Below are positions 27,008-36,160 of a DNA stretch of 64,000 nucleotides, in pieces. A program made the translations under genes and the position numbers. Source of the DNA: Mycobacterium decipiens (GTDB taxonomy: Bacteria > Actinomycetota > Actinomycetes > Mycobacteriales > Mycobacteriaceae); contig NZ_OY970459.1 of NCBI RefSeq assembly GCF_963853665.1, forward strand, positions 3,472,001 to 3,536,000, read 5' to 3'. The notes below the pieces were generated by a model that worked only from the letters and a program-made list of their open reading frames with translations, made no database searches and was not told where the DNA came from. The first letter of the stretch is position 1. Each line of letters begins with the position of its first letter.

Positions 27008-27934
27008 ATGTTGTGGGTTGTGGTGCCCGCGTTCAACGAAGCCGAGAACCTCGAGGTAGTCATCCCGAAGGTGGTTGAGTCGGCGACGAGTATCGACGCT
27101 GGCGCGCGCGTGCTGGTTGTCGATGATGGTTCGACCGACGACACCACCGGCGTGATGGAGAAGGTGGCCGCGGAGTACGCGGGCATATCCGTAGAGTGCA
27201 TGGGCCGAAATCAGGGCAAAGCTGCGGCTCTCAGGCGCGGTTTTGGTATCGCGGTCGAGGGTGGCGCGACCATTGTGGCAATGATGGACGCCGACGGTCA
27301 GGACGATCCCACTGAACTCCCGCGCCTGGTAGCCCAGCTGGAACAAGGCCCAGGATTGGTCACGGGTGCGCGTACCGTTCGCAACGACCGCTTCGTCAAA
27401 CGGACCACGTCCAAGCTCTACAACCGAGTGACAGGCACTCTGTCGGGGACACCGGGACGGGACTTCAACTCTGGTTTCAAGGTGATGCGTGCCCAGGTTG
27501 CTACGGATGTAGCGCCGATGATGTATGGCGAACTCCACCGCTACCTGACGGTCATTGCGCACTGGCGCGGCTACCGCGTCGACGAATTGTCCGTACTGCA
27601 TCACCCCCGTTTGGCCGGGCGCAGCAAGTACGGGATTGCGCGCTTCTGGCGTGGGTTTCTGGATCTCCTCACGATCCGGTTCCTAATGACATACGAGAGC
27701 AGGCCATCCCATCTGTTCAGCGGCATGGGCCTCACCAGCCTGGCACTGGGCACCCTGACCTTGCTGTACCTCGTGTACGACAAGCTCATGCTGGGCCACC
27801 CCATCGGCGGCAGACCTCTGCTTGTCGCAGGCGTCCTGATGGTCCTTGTGGGCTTGCAGGTCTTCATCTTCGGATTGCTGGCCGAGTTGGTTATTTACCT
27901 GCACAATCGCAGTATGGTGCGCGAGACGCGATGA
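27008..27934 (+). CDS. GtrB-like family 2 glycosyltransferase (polyprenyl-phosphate sugar synthase type)
   Basis: Membrane-anchored GT2 enzyme of 308 aa, first of a four-gene cassette. The N-terminal GT-A domain has VVVPAFNEAENL, the nucleotide-binding VVDDGSTDDT, a GxNQGKAAALRRG block and the metal-binding DADGQDDP (near residue 100). The C-terminal 80 residues hold two transmembrane helices (about 236-256 and 266-292) and a short basic tail, the architecture of bacterial GtrB/dolichol-phosphate sugar synthases, which load a sugar on polyprenyl phosphate. The likely start is ATG 27008 (MLWVVVPAF), preceded by aaagg. The last base of the gene overlaps the next start by ATGA. Sugar unknown. 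I recall no equivalent in this part of H37Rv. Confidence 0.85.
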   Translation: MLWVVVPAFNEAENLEVVIPKVVESATSIDAGARVLVVDDGSTDDTTGVMEKVAAEYAGISVECMGRNQGKAAALRRGFGIAVEGGATIVAMMDADGQDDPTELPRLVAQLEQGPGLVTGARTVRNDRFVKRTTSKLYNRVTGTLSGTPGRDFNSGFKVMRAQVATDVAPMMYGELHRYLTVIAHWRGYRVDELSVLHHPRLAGRSKYGIARFWRGFLDLLTIRFLMTYESRPSHLFSGMGLTSLALGTLTLLYLVYDKLMLGHPIGGRPLLVAGVLMVLVGLQVFIFGLLAELVIYLHNRSMVRETR

Positions 27935-28650
27935 AACGCGCCTATGTCGGCATCACCCGCGCCTTGCGCACCTTCCTGGGCGCCACCGGCCTACTTCGCT
28001 TGCTTGACCGGTGGGCGAGGCGTTCCCGCACGGGCACCTGGGCGCGTTCGTTGCTGTCAATCTATGACTTCCACGACCTCCTCCTTCTTGACGTGCCCTG
28101 GTGGACATTCAAGTCCGCAGACGATGTGACGAACTTCCTTGCATCTCGCCCGAGGGCACGTGTCTTCGAATGGGGTTCTGGTGCCTCAACCGCGTGGCTC
28201 GCGCATCGCGCCGGCGAGGTGACCTCCATTGAGGACAATGCAGCGTGGGCCGACATGCTTCGGGCCCAGATATGTGGGACAAATGTGGCCACGGACAACG
28301 TCGACGTGCGTACCGTGAAGCCTGACCTGGCCAATTCACCCGACGCGGTCCGCTCCCGGAAGCGGGGGTTTGAGGGACTTGACTTCAGCAAGTACGTCGC
28401 AGCGATCGATGACTTAGAGGGCAACTTCGACTTGATCGTTGTCGATGGCCGGGCGCGCGAAGCATGTTTCGCAAAGGCACTCCCGCGCCTTGCAGCCGAT
28501 GGACTGCTCGTATTCGACAACGTTGACCGCAAACGCTACCGAGAGGCCATTAGCAAGGCACAGCTCCCCGTGCAGGTGAAATGGACCCGTGGCCTGACGC
28601 CCGCGCTGCCGTACCCGACTCGTACTGCGCTGGTTCGGTTGCAGGACTGA
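27931..28650 (+). CDS. Class I SAM-dependent methyltransferase-like protein
   Basis: Soluble protein of 239 aa. The Rossmann motif I appears as VFEWGSGASTAWLA (near residue 80), followed by EVTSIEDNAAWADM and a DLIVVDGRAREACF motif IV-like block (near 168), and DGLLVFDNVD after it. These fit a class I SAM methyltransferase fold (FkbM/TylF-like arrangement), although no catalytic substrate motif is recognisable. The N-terminus is basic and could associate with membrane. It is coupled by ATGA to the GT2 gene and ends 5 bases before the next gene, so it is part of the cassette. O-methylation of a sugar is a reasonable guess, not shown. Confidence 0.7.
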   Translation: MKRAYVGITRALRTFLGATGLLRLLDRWARRSRTGTWARSLLSIYDFHDLLLLDVPWWTFKSADDVTNFLASRPRARVFEWGSGASTAWLAHRAGEVTSIEDNAAWADMLRAQICGTNVATDNVDVRTVKPDLANSPDAVRSRKRGFEGLDFSKYVAAIDDLEGNFDLIVVDGRAREACFAKALPRLAADGLLVFDNVDRKRYREAISKAQLPVQVKWTRGLTPALPYPTRTALVRLQD

Positions 28651-28655
28651 ACTGG

Positions 28656-29546
28656 ATGGCACGCAGTCGGTGGATGAACCTGGCACGAGTCGCTTTCCTG
28701 GTGGCCGTTGCCCTTGGTGGTTGGTGGGGGTTTCGGGGACGCGAAGACGAACTGTGGGCCGAGTTGCGGAACACCTCGGTTGCCCAGCTGGCGACTGCGC
28801 TGGCGCTCACACTTGTGGGCTTGTTCATCACCGCGGTGATCTGGCGAACCATCATGGCAGGTCTGGGCGCCGAACTTGGTCTGCGTGATGCCCTGTCGAT
28901 CTTCTTCGTCGGGCAGCTAGGTAAATATGTGCCCGGCTCGGTGTGGACAGTCGGGGCGCAAGCGTACCTGGCGCGGCGGTGCGATATCCCGGCCCGCGTC
29001 ACCGCGGGTGCGGGCCTGATCTTCCTCGGTTACAACGTCGCCACCGCGGTCCTCGTCGGTGGGCTCGCCTGTATGGCCCAGGCGGTCGATGCGCCCTGGC
29101 CTCGGGCTGCGACCGTCGCGGGTGTCGTGGCGACACTGCTGGCGCTGACCCCGCCGGTGGTGCGTTGGCTTGGTAAGCGGCTCGCCGGCCGGACTATGCG
29201 GTTGGGCTGGACGCAGTCTGCACTTCTGATCGGGCTCATGGGCTGCGTCTGGGGACTGTACGCTCTCGCTCTGCTGAAACTCGCGTCGTCTGCCCGCCAT
29301 TTCTGGCTCCTGGCGGGAGCCTTCGCCATCTCATACGCCATCGGGGTCGTCGTCGTGTTCGCTCCGGCGGGGCTTGGCGCACGGGAAGCGATGTTTATTG
29401 TGCTGACGGCACCCGTGATCGGAGCAGCACCGGCCGCGGCGCTGGCGTTGCTCGCTCGCGCGGTGCATACCGCGGCTGATGTGTCACTCGCATTCGGGAG
29501 CTGGCTGATCGCGCGCGGCGGAAGCAAGCCTAGGGTGCGTTCGTGA
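28656..29546 (+). CDS. AglD/LPG-synthase-type polytopic membrane protein
   Basis: Integral membrane protein of 296 aa with about eight hydrophobic segments, of the lysylphosphatidylglycerol synthase transmembrane-region (YbhN/AglD-like, UPF0104) family. Family-type segments are the first conserved block FFVGQLGKYVPGSVWTVGAQ (near residue 85) and the late APAGLGAREAMFIVL (near 235). Related proteins accompany polyprenyl-phosphate sugar pathways in archaea and bacteria, where they may move lipid-linked sugars or phospholipids across the membrane; a flippase-like role is therefore inferred, not seen. ATG 28656 is chosen because it follows the previous stop by 5 bases and starts with basic residues before the first helix. 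It overlaps the next gene by GTGA. Confidence 0.75.
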   Translation: MARSRWMNLARVAFLVAVALGGWWGFRGREDELWAELRNTSVAQLATALALTLVGLFITAVIWRTIMAGLGAELGLRDALSIFFVGQLGKYVPGSVWTVGAQAYLARRCDIPARVTAGAGLIFLGYNVATAVLVGGLACMAQAVDAPWPRAATVAGVVATLLALTPPVVRWLGKRLAGRTMRLGWTQSALLIGLMGCVWGLYALALLKLASSARHFWLLAGAFAISYAIGVVVVFAPAGLGAREAMFIVLTAPVIGAAPAAALALLARAVHTAADVSLAFGSWLIARGGSKPRVRS

Positions 29547-31150
29547 ACCCGGCGCCCCGTTCTCCTCTGCGCCCGCCACTGCTGCTGGTAGCGGTCGCCA
29601 TCTTCTCCATCATCGCCGGTGCGGTGATGGGCTTCTACGGTGCCGTGACAACCGGCGTATCCACGGATGAACCTGTTCACGTAGAACGCCTGAGAGGATA
29701 TTTCAAGGATGGCCTCTACGTTCTTGACGAAGAACGTAAGGACCACCTGCACGAAATGCCGCGCCAGGCATACGTCTATGCGCCCGTGACGATGCTGGCA
29801 CTCCACGGTTTGACGGTCGCGGTAGGCGCAGAGAAGCCCGGCAGTGTTAGTACGGATGCCCGCGCTTTCCACGCCCGGCATGTCGGTGTTGTCCTCATTG
29901 GACTAGTGGGCGTAGCTGCCGCCGGGGCTTTGGGCGCGGTCGTAATGCGGGACAGGCGCTGGGGTTTGGTCGCCGCAGGCGGACTCTCCGCGTTGCCAAT
30001 GTGGACCGGCAGCACAATGTTCAATGTCAAGGACACTCCGGTCGCCACCGGGAATACGCTGATGGTCCTTGGGCTTGCGATGCTCATCATGAGTGACCCG
30101 CAGAAAGCGCTGACGCGTTGGTTTGCGCCAGCACTGCTCGCGGCCGGAACCTTCGTCATGGTTGGCACCCGCCCTGGAATGTGGCCAGCGGTCCTGGCGA
30201 GCACGTTCGCCGCGCTTGCTGTGCTCGCGATCGGCCGCAAGCTGAGTCGGCGGATCGCAACATCGCTCGGAATCGCGTTCGCGGTGGCTGTCGCAGGTTT
30301 GCTGGCGATTGATCATCGTGTATTCGGGCGTCCTGTCCAGCTGCTCATAAATTCAATCGAAGCCACCGCAAGCTACGGGCAATTTGAATACGAATCAAGG
30401 CGGGGTCGGGGTCTCATCCCTTTTCTCACAATAGTTGAAGTGCCTATCCTTATGCTTTTGCTGGCTACCGTGGGTGTTATTACGGCGACCGCGACGGTGG
30501 TTGCGTCGTTGAGGAAAGATCCGCCGCTGGCGGCAGGGCTAGTGGCGGTGGAAGCCCAAGCACTGACTTTCCCGCTTGTCGTGATCACGTTCGGCTTGGA
30601 TGCGGGCCTTCGACAACTATTATTCGCAGCACCGGCCGCAGCGGTTCTTGCAACGTTTGGCCTACGCTGGCTCTACTCCCGTTGGGAGCATCCCGGGCAG
30701 ACAGCGTGGTCGGCAATCGGCGCCTTGGCGATCGCTCTACCCCTCGTCACACAGGTGACGACTTTCCCGTATCAGTACTCCAACCGGAACATCTTGGCCG
30801 ACCTGCTTGGCGCGCCCGAAAACAACGACTACTGGCAAACTAGTGTTCCCGAGCTCCTCGACAAGGCACCAACTGACCACCCGTACACTTGCGAAACGGG
30901 CCCAGGAAAATACGCTATCTACCCGAATCACAGGTGCTTGTTCTGGTGGGGCTGGTGGTCGCTTCGACCGGAATGGAGGGAACACGGCCTCGCCAATCCA
31001 CCCGCAGTGCCCCCGCACACCGAGTTCTACGCAGTGGCGAGGGGGTACGTACCGCCCAACTGCCAACGGGTCAAAGAGGTAACGCGATGGCGCAACTTTC
31101 GCAACGTTGTCATGAGTAGACTCCTCTTGTGCACGACGGTGCCGGACTGA
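29543..31150 (+). CDS. GT-C fold membrane glycosyltransferase
   Basis: Polytopic 535-aa membrane protein, last of the cassette. About ten transmembrane helices occupy residues 12-425, and an extracytoplasmic C-terminal domain of about 100 residues follows (DNYWQTSVPELLDK ... CETGPGKYAIYPNHRCLFWWGWW, two Cys that could pair). The acidic motif STDEPVH in the first external loop (near residue 38) is the usual place for the DD/DE catalytic motif of GT-C enzymes (GT39/GT83-like), which transfer a sugar from a polyprenyl-phosphate donor. Start is GTG 29543, overlapping the previous stop. Acceptor unknown: a cell-wall glycan, lipid or protein are all possible. Confidence 0.75.
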   Translation: MNPAPRSPLRPPLLLVAVAIFSIIAGAVMGFYGAVTTGVSTDEPVHVERLRGYFKDGLYVLDEERKDHLHEMPRQAYVYAPVTMLALHGLTVAVGAEKPGSVSTDARAFHARHVGVVLIGLVGVAAAGALGAVVMRDRRWGLVAAGGLSALPMWTGSTMFNVKDTPVATGNTLMVLGLAMLIMSDPQKALTRWFAPALLAAGTFVMVGTRPGMWPAVLASTFAALAVLAIGRKLSRRIATSLGIAFAVAVAGLLAIDHRVFGRPVQLLINSIEATASYGQFEYESRRGRGLIPFLTIVEVPILMLLLATVGVITATATVVASLRKDPPLAAGLVAVEAQALTFPLVVITFGLDAGLRQLLFAAPAAAVLATFGLRWLYSRWEHPGQTAWSAIGALAIALPLVTQVTTFPYQYSNRNILADLLGAPENNDYWQTSVPELLDKAPTDHPYTCETGPGKYAIYPNHRCLFWWGWWSLRPEWREHGLANPPAVPPHTEFYAVARGYVPPNCQRVKEVTRWRNFRNVVMSRLLLCTTVPD

Positions 31151-31317
31151 CGAAGGGCTTATCCACGCATGCCAGTGAAAGTGAATTTGGTAGGCCTATC
31201 GCGACATCCGTAATTGCGCTATTTCCGATATAAGTACTATTTCTGCGTGGCATTCCACCGCCATGGAATGCCACAATTTCTACCGAAGACGGCAGCATTT
31301 TCTATGTACAGGCCTGA

Positions 31318-31922
31318 CGGCATCCGATCCAAGTCGAGCCGGATGTTTACTAGTGATGCGCGCCAAATCGGTTGTCGGTCACCGACATCACCGAACACCG
31401 TACCTACGAGGGCAAGGTGTACTGCGCGGTCGTGCTCGATACCTTCTCCCGGCGCGTAGTTGGGTATCGATCGACCCAAGCCGGACCGCCGCAGTGGGTC
31501 ACCAACGCACTGGGAATGGCCGTCGCCAACCGTGATCCGCAGGCGGGCGAGATCATCCACTCCGACCAGAGCGTGCAATTCACCTCCTGAGCCTTTCACC
31601 GACCGCGCCAAGCGCGCCCGGCTAGTGCCATCGATAGGGTAAATCGGAAACTGCTATGACAATGTGATAATCGAATCCTTCTGCGGCAGAATGCAAACCG
31701 AGCTGGCGGATATGCGATTTCGACTACCTGGACATCTTTCACAACGGCCAACGATGCCATTCCACTCTCGGAATGCGAACCCCGATAGAGTTCGAACTGT
31801 TTCACCAAACTGCTCAACCCGTGGCCAAAAACGAAGTTCCGCGACACCACGAAACTCGGGAGGCATCAGTCCGCGACTTCGAAGCCATGGGCTACCATGT
31901 CACCCTCGACCGCGCGTCCTGA
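31318..31922 (+). mobile_element. Degenerate IS3-family transposase (DDE integrase part)
   Basis: Three frames must be joined to read a transposase C-terminal half: NRLSVTDITEHRTYEGKV then YCAVVLDTFSRRVVGYRST and EIIHSDQSVQFTS (31372-31590, stopped by TGA where Trp is expected), then TDRAKRARLVPS and CYDNVIIESFCGRMQTELAD, then FDYLDIFHNGQRCHSTLGM and RTPIEFELFHQTAQPVAKNE to a stop at 31920-31922. These are the D, D and E blocks of an IS3-type rve domain. At least one premature stop and two indels make it inactive. The N-terminal part and terminal inverted repeats were not found. It separates the glycosylation cassette from ugd. Confidence 0.85.
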
Positions 31923-32126
31923 ACAAAATGTCACCCTAACAGCTCAACTCGCGACTATCGTCGCGTCAGGTCACCGGATTGCAACTGCGTTAGCGCGATG
32001 AAGCGATTTATCGACAACAGACCTCTATCGACAACAACCCTATTGGGTCGCTGAGCTGCGCCAACAAGGTTCGTCATTCCGGCGGTGGAACAACTCCGAT
32101 GCCTTGAACACGCGAAATCCATCTGG

Positions 32127-33476
32127 CTATCCCGTCTCGGCTCCTATTAATTTCACCCGCCGCCCGAATCCCCGATAAATCCAACCTGCCGCACTCCATG
32201 CCTGAGCATCCAGGAAGTTACGGCCGTCGACGATCACCGCGGATCGGACTATGGCCTTGAGAGCGGCGGGATCAATCGATCGGAACTGCGGCCACTCCGT
32301 GAGGGCCAACACGACGTCAGCTCCTGCGCAGGCATCGAACACAGACTTCGCGTAGTTCAGCGTGGGAAATACAGAGCGCGAGTTCTCCATGGCCTGCGGG
32401 TCGAAGACGCTGACCGCCGCGCCTTGCAATTGAATCTGTCCGGCAACGTTAAGAGCCGGCGAGTCCCGCACGTCGTCCGAATTCGGTTTGAACGCGCAGC
32501 CCAGCACGGCGACCTTGGCCCCTAACAGGTCGCCTCCGCAGATGTCCCTTGTTATGTCGACCATCCGTCTTCGCCTGCTCATATTGATGCTGTCGACTTC
32601 ACGCAGAAACGTCAGCAGCTGATTCGCGCCCAGTTCGCCGGCGCGTGCCATTAGAGCACGAATATCTTTCGGCAGACAGCCTCCGCCGAAACCAAGCCCT
32701 GCGTTCAGAAATCTGCGCCCGATGCGCCCATCAAACCCTAATGCATCCGCCAAGACTGTCACGTCCGCGTCCGTCGCCTCACAGACCTCAGCGATCGCGT
32801 TGATGAACGACACCTTTGTGGCCAGAAACGCATTCGCTGCGGACTTCACTAATTCGGCCGTCGCAAGATCTGTCACCATGAATGGTACGCCTTCATCAAA
32901 TAGTTTCGCGTACACTTCCCGCGCGACACTCTCCGCCCGGCCAGGTCCTTTACCGTCGACGCCCAGAACCACACGATCGGGATGCAGCGTATCTTGAATC
33001 GCAAACCCTTCCCTTAAAAACTCCGGATTCCATGCGACCTCGACCGCATCGCCCGCGGGGGCTAATTCTCGTGCGATCTTGTTCAGTCGGGCGGCCGTAC
33101 CAACGGGAACGGTCGACTTTCCGAAGATAACTGCCGGGTTCACGAGTAGGGGCGCCAGACTGGTCAATGCCGCATCAACAAAGCTCAAATCGGCGGCGTA
33201 TTCGCCCTTCTTTTGCGGCGTACCGACAGTGATAAAGAATACGCCCGCGAAGCTAGCCGCCTCCTCGTACGAAGTGGAGAACTTTAGGCGACCATTATCA
33301 AGACCACCCCCCAGGAGGTCAGAAAGGCCCGGTTCAAAAAATGGAGGGTCGCCCGCGGTAAGTCTAGCTATTTTGCCGGTGTCAGTATCCACGCCGAGAA
33401 CCTCATGACCGAGTTCTGCCATACAGGCCGCGTGCGTGGCTCCGAGATATCCAGTTCCCACGACCGCAATTCTCAC
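32127..33476 (-). CDS. ugd: UDP-glucose 6-dehydrogenase
   Basis: Oxidises UDP-glucose to UDP-glucuronate with two NAD+, supplying glucuronate for surface glycans. The 449-aa protein has an N-terminal Rossmann motif GTGYLGATHA (residues 7-16), the LSFVDAAL and GKSTVPVGTA blocks, the central EFLREG motif, the catalytic Cys in GGGCLPKD (near residue 260) and a C-terminal UDP-binding domain. Codon and base use are unlike the neighbours: it is visibly AT-richer, with frequent third-position A/T, pointing to transfer. It faces the glycosylation cassette across an IS remnant, and it lies at or next to the place where lppR sits in M. tuberculosis. Confidence 0.9.
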   Translation of the reverse strand: MRIAVVGTGYLGATHAACMAELGHEVLGVDTDTGKIARLTAGDPPFFEPGLSDLLGGGLDNGRLKFSTSYEEAASFAGVFFITVGTPQKKGEYAADLSFVDAALTSLAPLLVNPAVIFGKSTVPVGTAARLNKIARELAPAGDAVEVAWNPEFLREGFAIQDTLHPDRVVLGVDGKGPGRAESVAREVYAKLFDEGVPFMVTDLATAELVKSAANAFLATKVSFINAIAEVCEATDADVTVLADALGFDGRIGRRFLNAGLGFGGGCLPKDIRALMARAGELGANQLLTFLREVDSINMSRRRRMVDITRDICGGDLLGAKVAVLGCAFKPNSDDVRDSPALNVAGQIQLQGAAVSVFDPQAMENSRSVFPTLNYAKSVFDACAGADVVLALTEWPQFRSIDPAALKAIVRSAVIVDGRNFLDAQAWSAAGWIYRGFGRRVKLIGAETG

Positions 33477-33583
33477 TTCTCAGGATCCTTCGCTATTTCG
33501 TAGTCAGTTGTTTAACTGAGCTCCTTAATTCTCGCCGGTACAGTGAATGTACAACTTCAACGAACCCCAACGACAGGCTTGGC

Positions 33584-35506
33584 CTACTTCTTGCCCTTGT
33601 CCCCCGCGGCATCGGTGGACAATGCCGCGACGAAGGCCTCCTGCGGCACTTCGACCCGCCCGATGGTCTTCATCCGCTTCTTGCCTTCCTTCTGCTTTTC
33701 CAGAAGTTTGCGCTTACGGGTGATGTCACCGCCGTAGCACTTGGAGAGCACGTCCTTTCGGATCGCGCGGATGTTCTCGCGCGCAATGATTTTCGAGCCG
33801 ATCGCGGCCTGCACCGGCACCTCGAACTGCTGACGTGGGATCAACTCCTTGAGCTTGGTCGTCATCTTGTTGCCGTATGCGTAAGCCCCGTCTTTGTGGA
33901 CGATCGCAGAGAATGCGTCGACGGCCTCGCCCTGCAGCAGAATGTCGACCTTGACCAAGGACGCCTCCTGCTCGCCGGCCTCCTCGTAATCGAGGCTGGC
34001 ATAGCCACGGGTACGTGACTTCAGTGAGTCGAAGAAGTCGAAGATGATCTCCCCGAGCGGCATCGTGTAGCGCAGTTCCACCCGCTCGGGCGAGAGATAG
34101 TCCATACCCCCCAACTCACCGCGGCGCGACTGGCACAGTTCCATGATGGTGCCGATGAACTCACTGGGCGCGATGATGGTGGTCTGCACGACGGGCTCGT
34201 ACACGGTGCGGATCTTGCCCGTGGGCCAGTCCGATGGATTGGTCACGACAACGGCTGCTTGGCTTCCTGGGTCCGCCCCGCCTTCCAATTCGACGCGGTA
34301 GACCACATTGGGGGACGTCGAGATCAGGTCCAGGTCGAACTCACGTTCCAGCCGCTCGCGGGTGATCTCCATGTGCAGTAGGCCCAGGAAGCCGCACCGG
34401 AACCCGAAACCCAGCGCCACCGACGTTTCCGGTTCATAGGTCAGCGCCGCGTCGTTGAGTTGCAGCTTGTCCAGGGCGTCACGCAGATTCGGGTAATCCG
34501 AGCCGTCGACGGGATAGAGCCCCGAGTAGACCATCGGCTTGGGTTCGCGGTAGCCCGTCAGCGCTTCGGTGGCACCATGGCGGGCGGTCGTTACGGTGTC
34601 GCCGACCTTGGACTGCCGGACGTCCTTGACCCCGGTGATCAGGTAGCCCACCTCCCCGACACCAAGGCCTTCGCTAGCCTTCGGTTCCGGTGAGACGATG
34701 CCGACCTCGAGCAATTCGTGGGTGGCGCCGGTCGACATCATCGCGATGCGTTCGCGCGGGGTGATTTTGCCGTCGACCACGCGGACGTAGGTCACCACGC
34801 CGCGATAGATGTCGTAGACGGAGTCGAAAATCATTGCGCGAGCGGGTGCTTCGGCGTCACCGTGCGGGGGCGGCACCTGCCGAACCACCTCGTCGAGCAG
34901 TTCAGCCACGCCTTCACCGGTTTTGCCGGACACCCGTAACACATCACCGGGCTCGCAGCCGATGATATGGGCGATCTCGCCCGCGTAGCGGTCCGGGTCG
35001 GCGGCCGGCAGGTCGATCTTGTTGAGCACCGGGATGATCGTCAGGTCCCGGTCCAGCGCCAGGTAGAGATTGGCCAGGGTCTGGGCCTCGATGCCCTGGG
35101 CGGCGTCGACCAGCAACACCGCCCCCTCACAGGCCTCCAGTGCACGCGACACCTCGTAGCTGAAGTCGACGTGACCTGGTGTGTCGATCAGATGTAGCAC
35201 GTAATCTTGGTCACCCACCCGCCATGGCAGTCGCACATTCTGAGCCTTGATCGTGATACCACGTTCCCGCTCGATGTCCATCCGGTCCAGGTATTGGGCC
35301 CGCATCGAGCGTTCGTCGACCACCCCGGTGAGCTGCAGCATTCGGTCGGCCAGCGTCGACTTGCCGTGGTCGATGTGGGCGATGATGCAAAAGTTCCGAA
35401 TCTGCGCCGGCGGGGTAAAGGTGTTGTCGGCGAAACTGCTGATGGGAATCTCCTGGAGCGGGGGTTTGCGGGTATCCAGCCTATCCGTGCGGCGCAGCCG
35501 GGACAC
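33584..35506 (-). CDS. lepA: Elongation factor 4 LepA
   Basis: Ribosome-associated GTPase (EF4) thought to act on stalled or mis-translocated ribosomes or in initiation. The 640-aa protein has G1 AHIDHGKST (near residue 43), switch I RERGIT, G3 DTPGHVDF, G4 NKID, then domains II, III, V and the LepA-specific C-terminal domain ending in lysines. Near residue 400 the sequence [20 protein letters not shown] differs from the remembered M. tuberculosis protein. ATG 35506 (MSRLRRTDR) sits 46 bases from the divergent gene at 35552, so the short gap holds both promoters. Confidence 0.97.
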   Translation of the reverse strand: MSRLRRTDRLDTRKPPLQEIPISSFADNTFTPPAQIRNFCIIAHIDHGKSTLADRMLQLTGVVDERSMRAQYLDRMDIERERGITIKAQNVRLPWRVGDQDYVLHLIDTPGHVDFSYEVSRALEACEGAVLLVDAAQGIEAQTLANLYLALDRDLTIIPVLNKIDLPAADPDRYAGEIAHIIGCEPGDVLRVSGKTGEGVAELLDEVVRQVPPPHGDAEAPARAMIFDSVYDIYRGVVTYVRVVDGKITPRERIAMMSTGATHELLEVGIVSPEPKASEGLGVGEVGYLITGVKDVRQSKVGDTVTTARHGATEALTGYREPKPMVYSGLYPVDGSDYPNLRDALDKLQLNDAALTYEPETSVALGFGFRCGFLGLLHMEITRERLEREFDLDLISTSPNVVYRVELEGGADPGSQAAVVVTNPSDWPTGKIRTVYEPVVQTTIIAPSEFIGTIMELCQSRRGELGGMDYLSPERVELRYTMPLGEIIFDFFDSLKSRTRGYASLDYEEAGEQEASLVKVDILLQGEAVDAFSAIVHKDGAYAYGNKMTTKLKELIPRQQFEVPVQAAIGSKIIARENIRAIRKDVLSKCYGGDITRKRKLLEKQKEGKKRMKTIGRVEVPQEAFVAALSTDAAGDKGKK

Positions 35507-35551
35507 ACTGAGACCCGATCGCGCTTCGTTGATCGCGTCTATGCTGCCAAC

Positions 35552-36154
35552 ATGGCGTCCGCACGGAAGTCACAGTGGAAAACGTTGCAGCGCTTCGCCG
35601 AGAACCTGGTGTTCAACGAGGCTCCTAAACTTGTCCGTCAGCTGCAGAACACACAGGACGCCCTTCGGACAATCCAGCAAGCCGTCAAGATCACCGCGAA
35701 CATCATGGTCACCGCCGTGCCGCCACCACCCACCGAGATCACCGCGGGCCGGCCGGTGACCAGCACCAGCTTCCCCACTGCGCAGCGGGCCCGCAAACTG
35801 GTGTACGCCCCCGACCTCGACGGCCGCGCCGATCCCGGGGAGATCGTCTGGACGTGGGTGGTCTACGACGAAGACCCCAGCCGCGGCAAAGACCGACCAG
35901 TGCTCGTTGTGGGCCGGGACCGTAGCGTGCTGCTGGGACTGATGGTGTCCAGCCAGCAGCGCCACGCTGCTGACCCGGATTGGGTCAAAATCGGTACTGG
36001 CGCTTGGGACTACGAGGGGCGAGAGAGCTGGGTCCGGCTCGACCGCGTGCTCGATGTGCCCGAAGAAAGTATTCGCCGCGAGGGCGCGGTACTGGATCGC
36101 GACACTTTCGACGTGGTGGCCGCCCGGCTGCGCGCCAACTTTTCCTGGCGCTGA
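35552..36154 (+). CDS. PemK/MazF-fold protein (Rv2405 equivalent)
   Basis: Soluble 200-aa protein of uncertain function. The C-terminal half resembles the PemK/MazF toxin fold: [26 protein letters not shown] (split here after 20 residues: [11 protein letters not shown] then [15 protein letters not shown]), followed by a beta-rich segment with SSQQRH and a C-terminal [13 protein letters not shown]. The N-terminal ~90 residues are helical and do not belong to that fold. No antitoxin gene is adjacent, so an active toxin is not implied. The stop lies 6 bases before the MIRU-type array. Confidence 0.75.
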   Translation: MASARKSQWKTLQRFAENLVFNEAPKLVRQLQNTQDALRTIQQAVKITANIMVTAVPPPPTEITAGRPVTSTSFPTAQRARKLVYAPDLDGRADPGEIVWTWVVYDEDPSRGKDRPVLVVGRDRSVLLGLMVSSQQRHAADPDWVKIGTGAWDYEGRESWVRLDRVLDVPEESIRREGAVLDRDTFDVVAARLRANFSWR

Positions 36155-36160
36155 CCTAGC

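Noticed and set aside
31372..31590. Possible intact small integrase gene of 72 codons
   Set aside because: It is the middle of a transposase broken by a stop where Trp is expected and by indels; the flanking frames continue the same protein.
32009..32036. Two copies of tatcgacaaca 17 bp apart
   Set aside because: Too short and isolated, in a low-complexity gap with no gene; likely chance or a decayed element edge.
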